DNA of 64,000 bases from Sphingomonas sp. 35-24ZXX. Its GTDB lineage: Bacteria > Pseudomonadota > Alphaproteobacteria > Sphingomonadales > Sphingomonadaceae. Shown piece after piece: positions 9,241-19,600 of this stretch; the stretch's first letter is position 1, and every line of letters starts with the position of its first letter. The stretch is taken from positions 372,001 to 436,000 of the forward strand of contig NZ_JROG01000001.1 of NCBI RefSeq assembly GCF_000786215.1, in the 5' to 3' direction. The translations under genes and the position numbers were made by a program. The notes below the pieces were generated by a model, which worked only from the letters and a program-made list of their open reading frames with translations, did no database searches and was not told where the DNA came from.

Positions 9241-9888
9241 ATGGCGCAAGATGCTGCACAAACCAAGGAATTTGAAGGCGGTGCGGCGTTGAGCTGCACG
9301 TCGCTTGCGTGCGTGCGCGGCGGCCGGATGCTGTTTCGCGGTGTGTCCTTTGCGCTGACCTCCGGAGAAGCGCTGCACGTGACCGGGCCCAATGGCATGG
9401 GTAAGTCCAGCCTGATCCGCGTCCTGGCCGGGCTGCTGCCGGCCTATGCAGGCAAGGTCGATGTGCAGGGACGCATGGCACTGGCGGATGAACGCGTGGC
9501 GCTTGACCAGGGCCAGCCACTGGCGCGCGCGCTGGCGCACTGGGCCCAGATCGACGGGACAGATGCCGACGATATTGCGCGTGCGCTGGCAGCGGTGGAT
9601 CTGGCGCATCTGGCAGATGTGCCGGTGCGCTTTCTCTCGACCGGGCAGCGCAAGCGCGCACTGCTCGCGCGGATCCAGGTCTCGCGTGCCGCCGTCTGGC
9701 TGCTCGACGAGCCCGCCAACGGTCTTGATACCGCATCGATCGAGCGGCTGGGGGCGATGATCGCCGCGCACCGTGCCACCGGCGGCATCGTGCTCGCAGC
9801 CTCGCACCAGCCGCTGCCGATGCAGGGGGCGCAGATGCTGGCGCTGGCGGACTTTGCTGGCGCGGACCTCATGGCAGACGCCGAATGA
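9241..9888 (+). CDS. ccmA: Cytochrome c maturation ABC ATPase CcmA
   Basis: This is the ATPase subunit of the CcmABCD complex, which releases holo-CcmE during cytochrome c maturation at the inner membrane. Over about 215 residues the Walker A is GPNGMGKSS, the signature region is [14 protein letters not shown] (a CcmA-type variant of LSGGQ), the Walker B is [12 protein letters not shown] and the H-loop is AASHQP. I chose ATG 9241 (MAQDAAQ); a GTG at 9193 would add 16 residues that do not resemble the family. It overlaps ccmB by four bases (ATGA), so the pair is translationally coupled. ccmC, ccmD and ccmE are absent here. Confidence 0.92.
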   Translation: MAQDAAQTKEFEGGAALSCTSLACVRGGRMLFRGVSFALTSGEALHVTGPNGMGKSSLIRVLAGLLPAYAGKVDVQGRMALADERVALDQGQPLARALAHWAQIDGTDADDIARALAAVDLAHLADVPVRFLSTGQRKRALLARIQVSRAAVWLLDEPANGLDTASIERLGAMIAAHRATGGIVLAASHQPLPMQGAQMLALADFAGADLMADAE

Positions 9889-10556
9889 TCGCCGCGCTGC
9901 TGAAGCTGACCCGGCGCGAACTGGTGCTGGCTTTCGGTCTGGGGGGCGGCGCGCGCGGCTCTTCGGGCTTCATCATGCCGATCATCTTCTTTCTCGCGGT
10001 GGCGACGATCTATCCTTTCGCCGTCGGTCCTGATGCGCAGCTGCTGGGGCGCACCGGCGGCGGGGTGATCTGGGTCGCGGCGCTGCTCGCCAGCATCCTG
10101 CCGATCGACCGGCTGGTTCAGGCCGATCTCGACCAGGGCATGATCGATCAATATGTCGTGCGCGGGCTTTCCGAAGAGCTGATCGCGCTCGCCAAGACCA
10201 TCGGCCATTGGCTGAGCTTCGGCCCGCCGCTGATGCTGGCCGCGGTGATTTCGGCCGGACTGCTGGGCCAGAGCGCCGAGCAGCTGATCATTGTCGAGAT
10301 CGGCCTGGCCTGCGCGACGCCGGCACTCGCAGCGCTGGGGGTGATGATTGCGGCGCTGACCGCCGGGCTTCGCCATGGTGCGGCGCTGGGCGGGCTGCTG
10401 CTGCTGCCGCTTGCGGTGCCTCTGCTGATCTTCGGTGCAGGGAGCCTGGCCCCGGGAAGCCAGAACGGCCTGCTGCTGCTCGGCGCGACAAGCCTGTTGC
10501 TGACCGTCGTCTGCCCGATCGCTGCGGGTGCCGCGATCCGCGCCGGGCGCGAATAG
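9885..10556 (+). CDS. ccmB: Heme exporter membrane subunit CcmB
   Basis: This is the integral membrane subunit of the Ccm ABC complex, 223 residues with about six hydrophobic helices. The cytoplasmic start LLKLTRRELVLAF, the SSGFIMPIIFFLAVATIYPF helix, DRLVQADLDQGMIDQYVV and the final Ala/Leu-rich helices match CcmB. It starts inside the ccmA stop codon (ATGA overlap). It lies convergent with the extensin-like gene, whose stop is only 12 bp away. Confidence 0.93.
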   Translation: MIAALLKLTRRELVLAFGLGGGARGSSGFIMPIIFFLAVATIYPFAVGPDAQLLGRTGGGVIWVAALLASILPIDRLVQADLDQGMIDQYVVRGLSEELIALAKTIGHWLSFGPPLMLAAVISAGLLGQSAEQLIIVEIGLACATPALAALGVMIAALTAGLRHGAALGGLLLLPLAVPLLIFGAGSLAPGSQNGLLLLGATSLLLTVVCPIAAGAAIRAGRE

Positions 10557-10567
10557 CGCCGACCGCC

Positions 10568-11299
10568 TCAACGGCAGGCGCGCCAACCCATTGCACCACG
10601 ATCCGCCAGATCGAGGTGCAGATGGTCGGCATGTGCCGCGTTGTAATCGGGCGAAAGCGTGGTCGAAAACAGCTCGCAGGCGCCATCGCGCACGCGCTTC
10701 AGGAACAGCGCCTTCTCGTCACCGCCAAACCAATCGCGCAGCACCGAAATCCGCCTGCCATCGGCGAGCAAGAAACCGCTGACGTCGAGCGCGTTGGCGG
10801 TGGCGTGCTCGCTCCAGGCGCCTTCGCTTCGACCATACATCCGGCGACAGGAATAGCTGCCAAAGGTTTCTATCTGCCTGACTTTCGCGCCCAAAATCTC
10901 CTGCGCCTCGGGCTGTACGACCTGCGTCTGCCAGATCAGCAGCCCGGTCGCCATCGGGCAGGACGGCGCGACGGAGGCGGGGGCGAGAGGGAGCAACGGC
11001 TGGCCCGACTGCGCGCGCACCGCATTCTCCACCCGGCACTGGTCAGCCCCGAAAGGCTCGGAAGGCGTGAATTCGAGCCCCGAGGTTGCGAGCAGCGCCA
11101 GGCACTGGTCACGGTCATCGCCGAGGGCAGCGATCTTGCGAGCGGTGGACATTCCGATCGGCTCGCTCAGCGACAATGGTGTCCAGGGCATGTCTTCGCG
11201 CCCGGGCTTCACCCAGGCGAACGCCACCAGCAGGGCAAAGGCCACAATCGCGAGCCAGACCAGCCGGCGCGCCCATCCGATGATGTTGGGAATACGCAT
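10568..11299 (-). CDS. Extensin-like / M15-type peptidase-fold protein
   Basis: The protein has 243 residues, with one membrane anchor near residues 13-28 and a C-terminal extensin-like (PF06904-type) domain. Typical residues are visible: TFGSYSCRRMYGR, SEHATANALDVSGF, and the metal-site-like run YNAAHADHLHLD. The domain belongs to the D-Ala-D-Ala carboxypeptidase-like (M15) superfamily, so a cell-wall role in the periplasm is inferred, not shown. Several cysteines (QC, SCP, SC, ACR) may form disulfides. It stands alone, convergent to ccmB. Confidence 0.8.
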   Translation of the reverse strand: MRIPNIIGWARRLVWLAIVAFALLVAFAWVKPGREDMPWTPLSLSEPIGMSTARKIAALGDDRDQCLALLATSGLEFTPSEPFGADQCRVENAVRAQSGQPLLPLAPASVAPSCPMATGLLIWQTQVVQPEAQEILGAKVRQIETFGSYSCRRMYGRSEGAWSEHATANALDVSGFLLADGRRISVLRDWFGGDEKALFLKRVRDGACELFSTTLSPDYNAAHADHLHLDLADRGAMGWRACR

Positions 11300-11423
11300 A
11301 TGATCATCCTAACGCTGCCGGGCGGGGATTGGATGCAGGCGTGGCATTACCGTCCAGGTAATTGTTTCGCATCGCCGAGCCAGGGTAGCTGGGTGTGATT
11401 GATGGCTGATGGGAGATATCGGG

Positions 11424-11858
11424 ATGGACAGACAATGGCAGGCGCAGATGCAGATCTGGTGCGGCGCAGTGATCGTCTTCGGGCTGGTGCTGATGGGCGG
11501 GGCGTTCGATGCGACGAGCGCGGGCGTCTATGCGCTGTTCGGCATTCTCGATGGCCCCGGGCCAATCACCTGGGATCCGGTGCTGCGTTTCAGCCTCGCA
11601 CTGATGGGCGCCGTGACATTGGGCTGGGGGGCAACCGTGCTGGCGGTGGTGCGCGCAACGGATGCCATGCCTCAGACGGCCGCCATAGCGATGTGGCGCG
11701 GGATCACGATCGCGATCCTGCTCTGGTATGTCGTCGACAGCGGTCTGTCCGTCGCCACCGGCTTCTGGCGCAATGCGCTGTCGAACACCGTGCTGATCGG
11801 CTGGTATCTGCTGCTCATGCGGCGGAGCGCAACCGATAGGGCTGCGTCCGCCGCTTGA
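11424..11858 (+). CDS. Four-helix membrane protein of unknown function
   Basis: The protein has 144 residues with four predicted membrane helices, roughly at residues 10-32, 55-78, 92-110 and 118-135. I recognise no catalytic motif. The start was placed at ATG 11424 (MDRQWQ), because GGAG lies eight bases upstream; an ATG at 11409 would add five residues. Its stop is 8 bp from the convergent end of the TonB receptor gene. Similar small four-helix proteins of unknown role are common in sphingomonads. Confidence 0.65.
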   Translation: MDRQWQAQMQIWCGAVIVFGLVLMGGAFDATSAGVYALFGILDGPGPITWDPVLRFSLALMGAVTLGWGATVLAVVRATDAMPQTAAIAMWRGITIAILLWYVVDSGLSVATGFWRNALSNTVLIGWYLLLMRRSATDRAASAA

Positions 11859-11865
11859 CCGCGGT

Positions 11866-14139
11866 TCAGAACCTGGTGCCGACCTCGATGCCGAAGATGC
11901 GCGGCTCGTTGACATAGGCGGTCAGGTTGTTGAAATCGATGCCGCCGGTAGCCGAGGTGTTGTTGGTGATGTTGCGGACAAAGGCTGCGACATCGATGCT
12001 GCCGTTGCTCGCGCGATAGCCAAAGCGCAGGCCACCCTCGATCAGGCTGTCGTCGCTGAACTCGACCGAGTCATACAGGAAGAACTGGATGCGCGAGCGA
12101 TAGTACCAGTCGGTAAAGGCGTAGACTTCGCCATTGCCGACTGGAATGGCATAGCCTGCGGTCCAGTTGAGCGACCATTTCGGCGACTGCGGCAGCCGGT
12201 TGCCGTTGATCGAGAAGATGCCCGGACGGCCGGCGACGGCGGGGTCGAGCACGGTGCACGGCGAACCGCAACCGGCTACGCCGAGACCGGGCGACTGGAT
12301 TTCGTTCTCGTTGTAGCCGATGCCGATGCTGAGATCGAGGCCGTCCGCGGGGCGCGCGGCCAGATCGGCCTCAAAGCCATAGCCTTCGACGTCATCGGCG
12401 TTGAGCAGCGAGGTCACGTTGCCGCCTCCGCCTACGGCCGTCAGCTGCAGGTCCTCGGTGTTGAAATAATAGCCGGTCAGGTTGAACCGCGCGAGGCCAT
12501 CGAACAGCACCGTCTTGATGCCCGCTTCGTACGACATCGTCCGCTCGCTATCGGCGACCGAAAGCGAGCGGCCAAAGGCGAGCCGCCCCTGAATCGAAGG
12601 CGCACGGTAACCGCGGGCGGCACGTGCGAAGATGTTCACCGCATCGCTCGCGGCGTAGATGGCGCTCAGGTCCCAGGTCACGAGATCGGCATCGACGGCC
12701 GTCGTCAGCGTCGGGACCGGGCCGCCAAAGCTCAGGAAGCCCGGCCGGGTATCGATCGGCCGCGCGGCAGCGAAATTGCGCTCGTCATTGTTGTAGCGCG
12801 CGCCAGCCTGCAGCGTGAGGCCATTGTCGAACTTGTAGTTGATCGAGGCGAAGACGCCGAAGGAATCGGTCACTTGACGCTGCACCGCGACGGCTGCGGC
12901 GACGGTATCGGCCGGTGCGCCGTAATCGAGCGTGGTGATGTCCAGCTTCTCGTTGAAGAAGAACCCGCCGACCTGATAGCCAAGACCGGTCTCGTTGTTC
13001 GAGGCGAAGCGGATTTCCTGCGTGAACTGGTCCAGGCTGGGGACGTCGTCGCGGGTCTGCGCCGAGAACGGGATGACGCCGGGGCCCTGGCTCGGTGCAA
13101 AGGCATTGCCGAAGCCACCGTCGATGTCGCCGCGGCTCTTGAGGTTGCCGTTCCAATAGGATGTCACCGAGGTTAGCGTGACCGGGCCGAAGTCATAGTT
13201 GACCGTGAGGCCAGCGTTATAGGTGTTCAGTTCCTGGAAGTTCAGCCCGTCCGAACGGATCTGGTCGCGGCGGAAATCGCTGCCGGGCCCGGCGACGCCA
13301 TTGAGGTCATTGCTGCCCTTCTGGAAGACATTGGCGCGGAACAGGATGGCCGAACCATCGAGAATGCGGACCTGTCCCACCAGCCGCGCGGTCAGCGGGC
13401 CATCTTCATACTGCAGCTGCAGGCGCCCGGCGAAATCGTCATAGCCGCCGAGGTCATCGCCCGGGCCGTTGTCGATATTGTCGACCCAATGGTCGCGGTG
13501 CTGGTAGAAGCCCGATGCGCGGATCGCAAAGCCGTTGCCGAGATCGGCGCCCAGCGCGCCCTCGAGCTGCAAGGTGTTGAACCGGGCGACGCTGGCCTTG
13601 GCATAGCCGCCGGTCGCGCCGGGCTTGACGGTATCGAACTTGACGATGCCCGCCGGGGTGTTGCGGCCGAACAGGGTGCCCTGCGGGCCGCGCAGAACCT
13701 CGATGCGATCGAGATCGAAAATCGGGAAGCCCTTGAGAATTGGGTTTTCCAGCACGACGTCGTCATAAACCAGGCTGACCGGCTGCGAGGCGTTGAGATC
13801 GAAATCGGTATTGCCCAAGCCGCGGATGTAGAAACGGGGGAAGGTGCGGCCGAACGAGCTTTCGATGTTGAGGTTGGGCACGCGGCCCGCGAGTCCGCGA
13901 ATGTCGCCGCCACCGGCCTGCACCGCAGCCAGCGCATCGGCGCTCAGCGTCGAGATCGACAGCGGAACATCGCGCTGATCTTCGCTGCGCTTCTGCGCGG
14001 TCACGACGATCACCCCGATGCCACGCTCGGCATCGTCGGCGACCTGCTCCTGTGCCATGGCGGGCGATGCCAGGCTGACACCCAGCAGGGCGGTGGCGAT
14101 GACGGCCAGGGAAGGCGAGGAAAAGGCGGTAAAGCGCAT
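11866..14139 (-). CDS. TonB-dependent outer-membrane receptor
   Basis: This 757-residue protein has a signal peptide ending near ASPAMAQE. A TonB-box-like/plug start follows (GVIVVTAQKRSEDQRDVPLS), then the plug core (IRGLGNTDFDLN, DLDRIEVLRGPQGTLFGRNTPAG) and a long beta-barrel ending in Phe (FGIEVGTRF). It takes up an unknown ligand across the outer membrane using TonB energy. I chose ATG 14139, which has GGAGT seven bases upstream; an in-frame upstream ATG (14178) would precede the signal peptide. The gene stands alone between gshA and a small membrane protein. Paired palindromes lie about 100 bp upstream. Confidence 0.92.
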   Translation of the reverse strand: MRFTAFSSPSLAVIATALLGVSLASPAMAQEQVADDAERGIGVIVVTAQKRSEDQRDVPLSISTLSADALAAVQAGGGDIRGLAGRVPNLNIESSFGRTFPRFYIRGLGNTDFDLNASQPVSLVYDDVVLENPILKGFPIFDLDRIEVLRGPQGTLFGRNTPAGIVKFDTVKPGATGGYAKASVARFNTLQLEGALGADLGNGFAIRASGFYQHRDHWVDNIDNGPGDDLGGYDDFAGRLQLQYEDGPLTARLVGQVRILDGSAILFRANVFQKGSNDLNGVAGPGSDFRRDQIRSDGLNFQELNTYNAGLTVNYDFGPVTLTSVTSYWNGNLKSRGDIDGGFGNAFAPSQGPGVIPFSAQTRDDVPSLDQFTQEIRFASNNETGLGYQVGGFFFNEKLDITTLDYGAPADTVAAAVAVQRQVTDSFGVFASINYKFDNGLTLQAGARYNNDERNFAAARPIDTRPGFLSFGGPVPTLTTAVDADLVTWDLSAIYAASDAVNIFARAARGYRAPSIQGRLAFGRSLSVADSERTMSYEAGIKTVLFDGLARFNLTGYYFNTEDLQLTAVGGGGNVTSLLNADDVEGYGFEADLAARPADGLDLSIGIGYNENEIQSPGLGVAGCGSPCTVLDPAVAGRPGIFSINGNRLPQSPKWSLNWTAGYAIPVGNGEVYAFTDWYYRSRIQFFLYDSVEFSDDSLIEGGLRFGYRASNGSIDVAAFVRNITNNTSATGGIDFNNLTAYVNEPRIFGIEVGTRF

Positions 14140-14233
14140 CGATTGAACTCCGGCAGGACCCATGAGGGAGAGAATCATCTGGCGACGACTCGATCATCCT
14201 GTCGCCCCTTGTCGCGCCATGCGAAGCGGGGGG

Positions 14234-14268
14234 TTGGTGGTCAAGCGACCACCAATGTTGCACTGCAA
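14234..14268. promoter_or_regulatory. Two adjacent palindromes upstream of TonB receptor
   Basis: A perfect 9-bp inverted repeat, TTGGTGGTC-AAGC-GACCACCAA, lies at 14234-14255. It is followed at 14258-14268 by the odd-centred palindrome TTGCACTGCAA. A third symmetric segment, TTTTGGG-N8-CCCAAAA, lies near 14302-14323. No T-run follows any of them on either strand, so operator function for the receptor gene (start at 14139) is more likely than termination of gshA. The TTGCACTGCA core also occurs at the phasin promoter near 50.2 kb. Confidence 0.4.
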
Positions 14269-14341
14269 TATCTTGCGGAGGTGTTGCTCTGGTGTGACGG
14301 TTTTGGGTCGATTACCCCAAAATTGAGCGTCAATCGACGTA

Positions 14342-15730
14342 TCAGAACTGCATTTCGTCATAAATCCGGCTGAGGTCGCCGCCCCATTCGCCATGGTATT
14401 TGGCGAGCAGATCCTCGGCCGGCGTCCGCCCACGCGCGACAGTGTCGCGCAGCGGTTCGAGGAAGCCGGTCTCGTTGTCGCCGCTGGAGTTGGTGCGCGC
14501 GCGCGCGGCAAGGCCGGCTGAAGCGATGTCGAGAACCTCGGCGGCGATATCGAGCAGCTTGCCGCCGCCTGCGATCGGCGCATTGAGGCCCATCCTCGGC
14601 ACGGAATCGCGCAGCGTCTGGCGTTCCTCGATGCTCCAGCCCTTGACCACATCCCACGCCGCATCGAGCGCGCCCTGATCGTAGAGCAGGCCGACCCACA
14701 GAGCAGGCAGCGCACAGATCTTGCTCCACGGGCCGCCATCGGCGCCGCGCATCTCGAGGAAGCTCTTGAGGCGAACCTCGGGGAAGGCGGTGGAAAGGTG
14801 ATCGTTCCAGTCGCTGATTGTCGGGCGCTCGCCGGGCAGCGCGGGCAGCTTGCCGTTCAGGAAATCGCGGAAGCTCTGGCCTGCCGCATCGATGTACAAC
14901 CCGTCGCGGAAGACAAAGTACATCGGCACATCGAGCATGTATTCGACATAGCGTTCGTAGCCGAACCCTTCCTCGAACACGAACGGCAGCATGCCGGTGC
15001 GGGCAGGGTCGGTGTCCGACCAGATGTGGCTGCGGTACGAAAGCATGCCGTTGGGCTTGCCTTCGGTGAACGGCGAATTGGCGAACAGCGCGGTCGCCAG
15101 CGGCTGCAGCGCCAGGCCGACGCGGAACTTCTTGGCCATGTCGGCCTCGCTCGCATAATCGAGGTTCACCTGGATCGTGCAGGTGCGCAGCATCATGTCG
15201 AGACCCATGCTGCCGACGCGCGGCATGTGATTGAGCATGATGCCATAGCGGCCCTTGGGCATGATCGGCAGTTCGGCGCGGGTCTTGTCCGGCCACATGC
15301 CCATGCCCAGGAACCCGGTATTGGTCTTTTCGCCCACGGCCTTGACCTGGGCCAGGTGGCGGCCGGTTTCGGCGCAGGTCTGGTGCAGGTTTTCGAGCGG
15401 TGCACCCGACAGTTCGAGCTGTCCGGCAGGCTCGAGGCTCACCGTGCCATCGGGGCCGCGCATCGCGATCACGTTGCTGCCGCCGTCAGCGGTCAGTTCC
15501 TCGACCGGCTCCCAGCCGAATTCGCGCAGCGACATCAGCAGGTCATGTATGCCGCCGGGTTCGCTGTAGCTGGGGGCGTGGAAATCGCTGCGGTTGAACA
15601 CGAATTTCTCGTGCTCGGTACCGATCCGCCAATCGGCCTTGGGCTTCTCGCCCGCGCGCATCGGCTCGGCCAGCTCGGCGATGGAGGTGATCACGGGCTC
15701 GTGCTGGCCGGTGGAAGTACGTGTGCTCAT
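14342..15730 (-). CDS. gshA: Glutamate-cysteine ligase, plant/alphaproteobacterial type
   Basis: This catalyses ATP-dependent formation of gamma-glutamylcysteine, the first step of glutathione synthesis. The 462-residue protein has WRIGTEHEKFVF near the N-terminus (substrate/Mg-binding Glu residues), then ADGGSNVIAM, VSLEPAGQLELSGAP, YGIMLNHMPRVGSMGLDMM, TCTIQVNLDY and FLEMRGADGGPW, all typical of the plant-type class. The ATG at 15730 fits. It is transcribed leftward, about 100 bp after rsmE, and the two may share a transcript, as rsmE and gshA often neighbour each other in this group. Confidence 0.95.
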   Translation of the reverse strand: MSTRTSTGQHEPVITSIAELAEPMRAGEKPKADWRIGTEHEKFVFNRSDFHAPSYSEPGGIHDLLMSLREFGWEPVEELTADGGSNVIAMRGPDGTVSLEPAGQLELSGAPLENLHQTCAETGRHLAQVKAVGEKTNTGFLGMGMWPDKTRAELPIMPKGRYGIMLNHMPRVGSMGLDMMLRTCTIQVNLDYASEADMAKKFRVGLALQPLATALFANSPFTEGKPNGMLSYRSHIWSDTDPARTGMLPFVFEEGFGYERYVEYMLDVPMYFVFRDGLYIDAAGQSFRDFLNGKLPALPGERPTISDWNDHLSTAFPEVRLKSFLEMRGADGGPWSKICALPALWVGLLYDQGALDAAWDVVKGWSIEERQTLRDSVPRMGLNAPIAGGGKLLDIAAEVLDIASAGLAARARTNSSGDNETGFLEPLRDTVARGRTPAEDLLAKYHGEWGGDLSRIYDEMQF

Positions 15731-15833
15731 CGGATGCGCCCTGAACCCTGGATTAGTCTGTTGTCGCTGGCTTTAGTTGCGCCTTGCAACCCAAGCCAGC
15801 CCTAAATGTGTAATGGGGTGAATAGCCGGTCTT

Positions 15834-16595
15834 TCAAGCGGCCCAATCGCCCGCGGCGGCCATCCAGACGGCGGTGGCGGCAATCGCGGCGGTCTCGGCG
15901 CGCAGGATGCGCGGACCCAGGGATACCGGCACAGCCGCAGGGTGCGCGGCGATGGCGGCATTTTCGGCATCGGTAAATCCGCCTTCGGGGCCGATCAGCA
16001 CTCCCGCGGGCCCGATGTGACGCTGCAGCGCTTGCGCCAGCGATGCGCCGCCGCCTTCGTGCAGCCGTTCATCGGCAAAGAACAGGTGGCGGCCCTCTGG
16101 CCAGGCCTTCAGCAGCGCATCGAGCCGGGTGAGGGGAGCGATTTCGGGCAAGGCGGTACGCTCGCATTGCTCTGCCGCTTCGATCATCGTGCCGCGTAGC
16201 CGGTCATCCTTGACCTTGTCGACCACCGCACGGTCGGTCAGCACCGGGACGAAGCGCGCGACGCCGAGCTCGCAGGCCTTTTCGGCGAGGAAATCGAACC
16301 TGGCCTTCTTGATCGGCGCGGCGCACAGCCAGAAATCGGGGACAGCCTCGCGCGGGCGCAACAGGCTCTCGACCGTCAGCATCAGGTCGCGCTTCCCGCG
16401 CGCGCTCACCCGCGCCAGATATTCGCCGCTGACATCGTCGAACAGCTTGACCACTGCGCCTTCGGCTAGCCGCATGACATTGACCAGATAATGCGCTTGA
16501 TTGCCCTCGATGCGCAGCGATGCGCCTTCGGCGAGCGGTGTTTCGACGAACAGGCGCGGGGCGGAGCGCGGGGGCCAGGCAGGGGTTGCGGTCAT
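15834..16595 (-). CDS. rsmE: 16S rRNA m3U1498 methyltransferase RsmE
   Basis: This is a SAM-dependent SPOUT-class enzyme, 253 residues, that methylates U1498 of 16S rRNA. It has an N-terminal PUA-like region (HYLVNVMRLAEG), the KKARFDFLAEKACELGV segment, EQCERTALPEI, and the knot motifs LIGPEGGFTDAE and LGPRILRAETAAIAA. All key blocks are intact and the length is normal. It lies 33 bp after the TPR-CHAT gene and upstream of gshA on the same strand. Confidence 0.95.
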   Translation of the reverse strand: MTATPAWPPRSAPRLFVETPLAEGASLRIEGNQAHYLVNVMRLAEGAVVKLFDDVSGEYLARVSARGKRDLMLTVESLLRPREAVPDFWLCAAPIKKARFDFLAEKACELGVARFVPVLTDRAVVDKVKDDRLRGTMIEAAEQCERTALPEIAPLTRLDALLKAWPEGRHLFFADERLHEGGGASLAQALQRHIGPAGVLIGPEGGFTDAENAAIAAHPAAVPVSLGPRILRAETAAIAATAVWMAAAGDWAA

Positions 16596-16628
16596 GCTGC
16601 GGGGATTAGCCCGCCGCGCCCCCGCCGT

Positions 16629-19600
16629 CTAGCGCGCCCCGTCGCCGATCAGCGTGAACGGTGCCCAGGCATTGGGGTGGGCAAGGGTATCGGACGCCGA
16701 GTCCTGGCTGGCATCGTTGCGGATCTCGCGCATCGCCTGGGCGAAGGCTTCGGCGCGCGACAAGCTGGGGTTGTCGCGCGCGATCTCTATGGTTCGTACC
16801 GTCATCTTTGCCGCGACGTCATCGCGCACCGGCCAGTGCGAGGCGAGCAGGTTGCGCGCCCCGGCATAGAAGAACGCGCGGGCGAGGCCCGACAGCCCGG
16901 GTGCGCCTTCGGACCCGTCCCCCGCTGCGGTGTTGCAGGCCGAGAGGATCACCCAATCGGCATCGAGCTTGAGCGCAGCAACTTCAGACGCGGTGAGCAA
17001 CCCGTCATCGGCCTCGCTCGGCTTGGCGGGCGGGGTGAAGACCAGCCCGGGCTCGGCCGCGCCCTCGATCTCGCCCGCCATCAGCCCATGCGTCGCTAGT
17101 GCCAGAATGCGCGCATCGAAAAGCCTGGCCTTGCGGACGTTGGTCTCGGTCGCCTGCGCGCCGGTCATCACGCTTGCGGGGCTGGCACCGAGTGCGGTCC
17201 GCATGGCGGCCAGCTCGATCGCGGTGCCGGGCAGCCGCGCCATCTGCTTCAGCGCACCGACATCGACCACGCCGCCGCCCGAGCGCGTGGTGCCGGCCGC
17301 GAACACATCCGCTGCGGCCAGCCCCTGCGGCCTGGCGCGCCGGGGATCGCGGCCCTGGCCCTTGACGAATGCCCCGCGTCCGCCGCCACCGCGGACGGCA
17401 ACGGCGCCATCGAGCACCGGATCGCCAAAGCCCATGAAGGGCTGCCGGCTCGCCGCACCGCGCTGGCCAGGTGCGGACGCCAGCTTGTCGCGCAGGAACT
17501 TCAGCGATTGCAGCGAGGGGATCTGGATCAGCGCATGCGCATCCCCGAACCATTTGGTTCCGCGCAGATTGGCGGGGTCGCCATCGGCCCCCTCGGGCTT
17601 TTCAGTAACCAGCATGCCGAACGGCAGCGACGAGAGCGATCCGGCCGCTGCGATGAAGACATGGCGCTTGCCCTCGAGCGTGCCCGCCACCGGCGCGATC
17701 AGCTGATCGTACAGCACGAACGCGCTTCTGCGATCGAACGGATAGGCGCCTTCGCCTTCGTTCGACCATTCGGCATCCTCCACCGCATCGACGGTGACGT
17801 TCGCGCCCACATCCCACAGCAGACGGCGGACGAGCAGATCGACCTCGCGCTTCTTCAGCGGCGACCGGTTCCAGTTCACCCCGCTGTCGGACACCGCAAT
17901 GACATGCGTGCCGAAGGTTGCAGGCAGCACCAGCAGCAGCGCTTCATCGGGTCCCATCAGATCGATGACCTGCTTGCCATTGAGCGGGCGTGGCTGGACC
18001 AGATCGTAATATTGCGGAAAGCCGGCCTTCAGCTTGGTGTCGATCGCCGCGACCTGTGTCTCGATCGCGCCGCGCTCCCTGTCGATAGCCGCCAGCTTCT
18101 GCGGGCTGTCGGCCGCACCCGATGCGAGCACGAGATTGCGGTCGCTGCCGAGCGCGGCCCATCGGTCGGCGAGTTCGCGGCGCTGGCGGACGCTCTCGCC
18201 AAGGCCACCTGCCGCGTTCGCTGCGGCGCGCGCAGCCGATTCCGCCACCGCCTGGCCAGCGGGGCCATCCATCGCCTCCTGCGCGGCGACGATCGCAGAG
18301 ACGAACATGTCGGCGCGGCGCTCGGGCAGCTTTTCGCCCAGCTGCCATGCGGCATCCATCAGCGTGGTGAAGTAGAACGCCTCGTTCTCGGTCGGGGCCT
18401 GGCCGTCGCGCGCGAGGCCGCGGGTCTTGCCAACGATGCCGCGCTGTTCGCGCAAGGACGCGACGGTCCGTTGCGCCATCGCCAGGGCCTCTTCCTCGCT
18501 GCCGGGTTGGCCGAGCAGGGCAATGTTCGAGTTGTTCATTGCCGCCAGCGTATAGGGATGGTTGCGGCCCAGCTGCCGCTGGAACGCCGGAACGATCTCG
18601 TCATACAATGGCTTGGCCTCGGCATAACGGCCCTGGAAGAACAGGCACAAGGCCAGATCGTTGAGGCTGTAGAGCCGCTGTGGGTGATTTTTGCCGAGCA
18701 GTTTGGTGCGCGCGGCCAGGGTCTTGCGGATCAGCGGTTCGGCCTCGGCAAAGCGCTGTTGGTACAGCAATGCCGCGCCCAGATTGCCCTCGTAGATCAA
18801 GGTCTGCTGGTCTTCTGGGCCGCGCACCACGCGCCCCAGTTCCAGAGCCTCGCGGTAGAGCGGTTCGGCCTTGTCGAACTGCGACTGGGCTTCATAGGTG
18901 CGCCCCAGATCGTTGAGCATGCCGATGCGCACCCTGGACTTCTCTCCAAAGGCCTTGGTCGACACATCGATCACGCGACGCTGCAGCTTTTCCGCTTCGT
19001 CAAAGCGCTGCTGGTCCTTGAGCACCACCGCAAGCCGGCCCATGGCGTTCAACGTGTCATAAGCCGCCTCGCCCTGAGTGCGCAGGAAATCGGCGACGGC
19101 TTCGGCCATCCACGGTTCGGCAGCAGCGTTCAGGCCCTGATCGGCAAACAGGCTGCCGATGCCGATCTTGGCGTAAATGGTATCTGCATCGTCTGCACCA
19201 TCGAGTTCGCGGCGCAGCGCCAGCTCCTCGCGCAGCAGCGTCTCGGCCTCGCCAAACCGGCCCTGCATCATGAGGTTGGTGGCAAGGCCGTTCAGCGGTG
19301 GGAGGATGTAGCGGGTCTTGCGACCGAACAGCTTCTCCCAGCCGGCCACCGCCTGCCGGAACAGAGGCTCGGCTTCGCGGGTGCGGCCCATCGCATCGAG
19401 ATTAACCGCAAGGTTGGTGGTCATCGAGACGCTGTTGCCATCATCCGGGCCGAACAGCCTGATCATCCCGTCGCGCGCTTCGCGGATCAGCGGGTCAGCA
19501 TCGGCAAAGCGGCCCTGCTGGCGCAGGAGATCGGCTGCGAGGTTGATCGCGGCAAAGGTTTCGGGGGCATCGGGACCGCTCAAACGGCGTCGCTCGGTCA

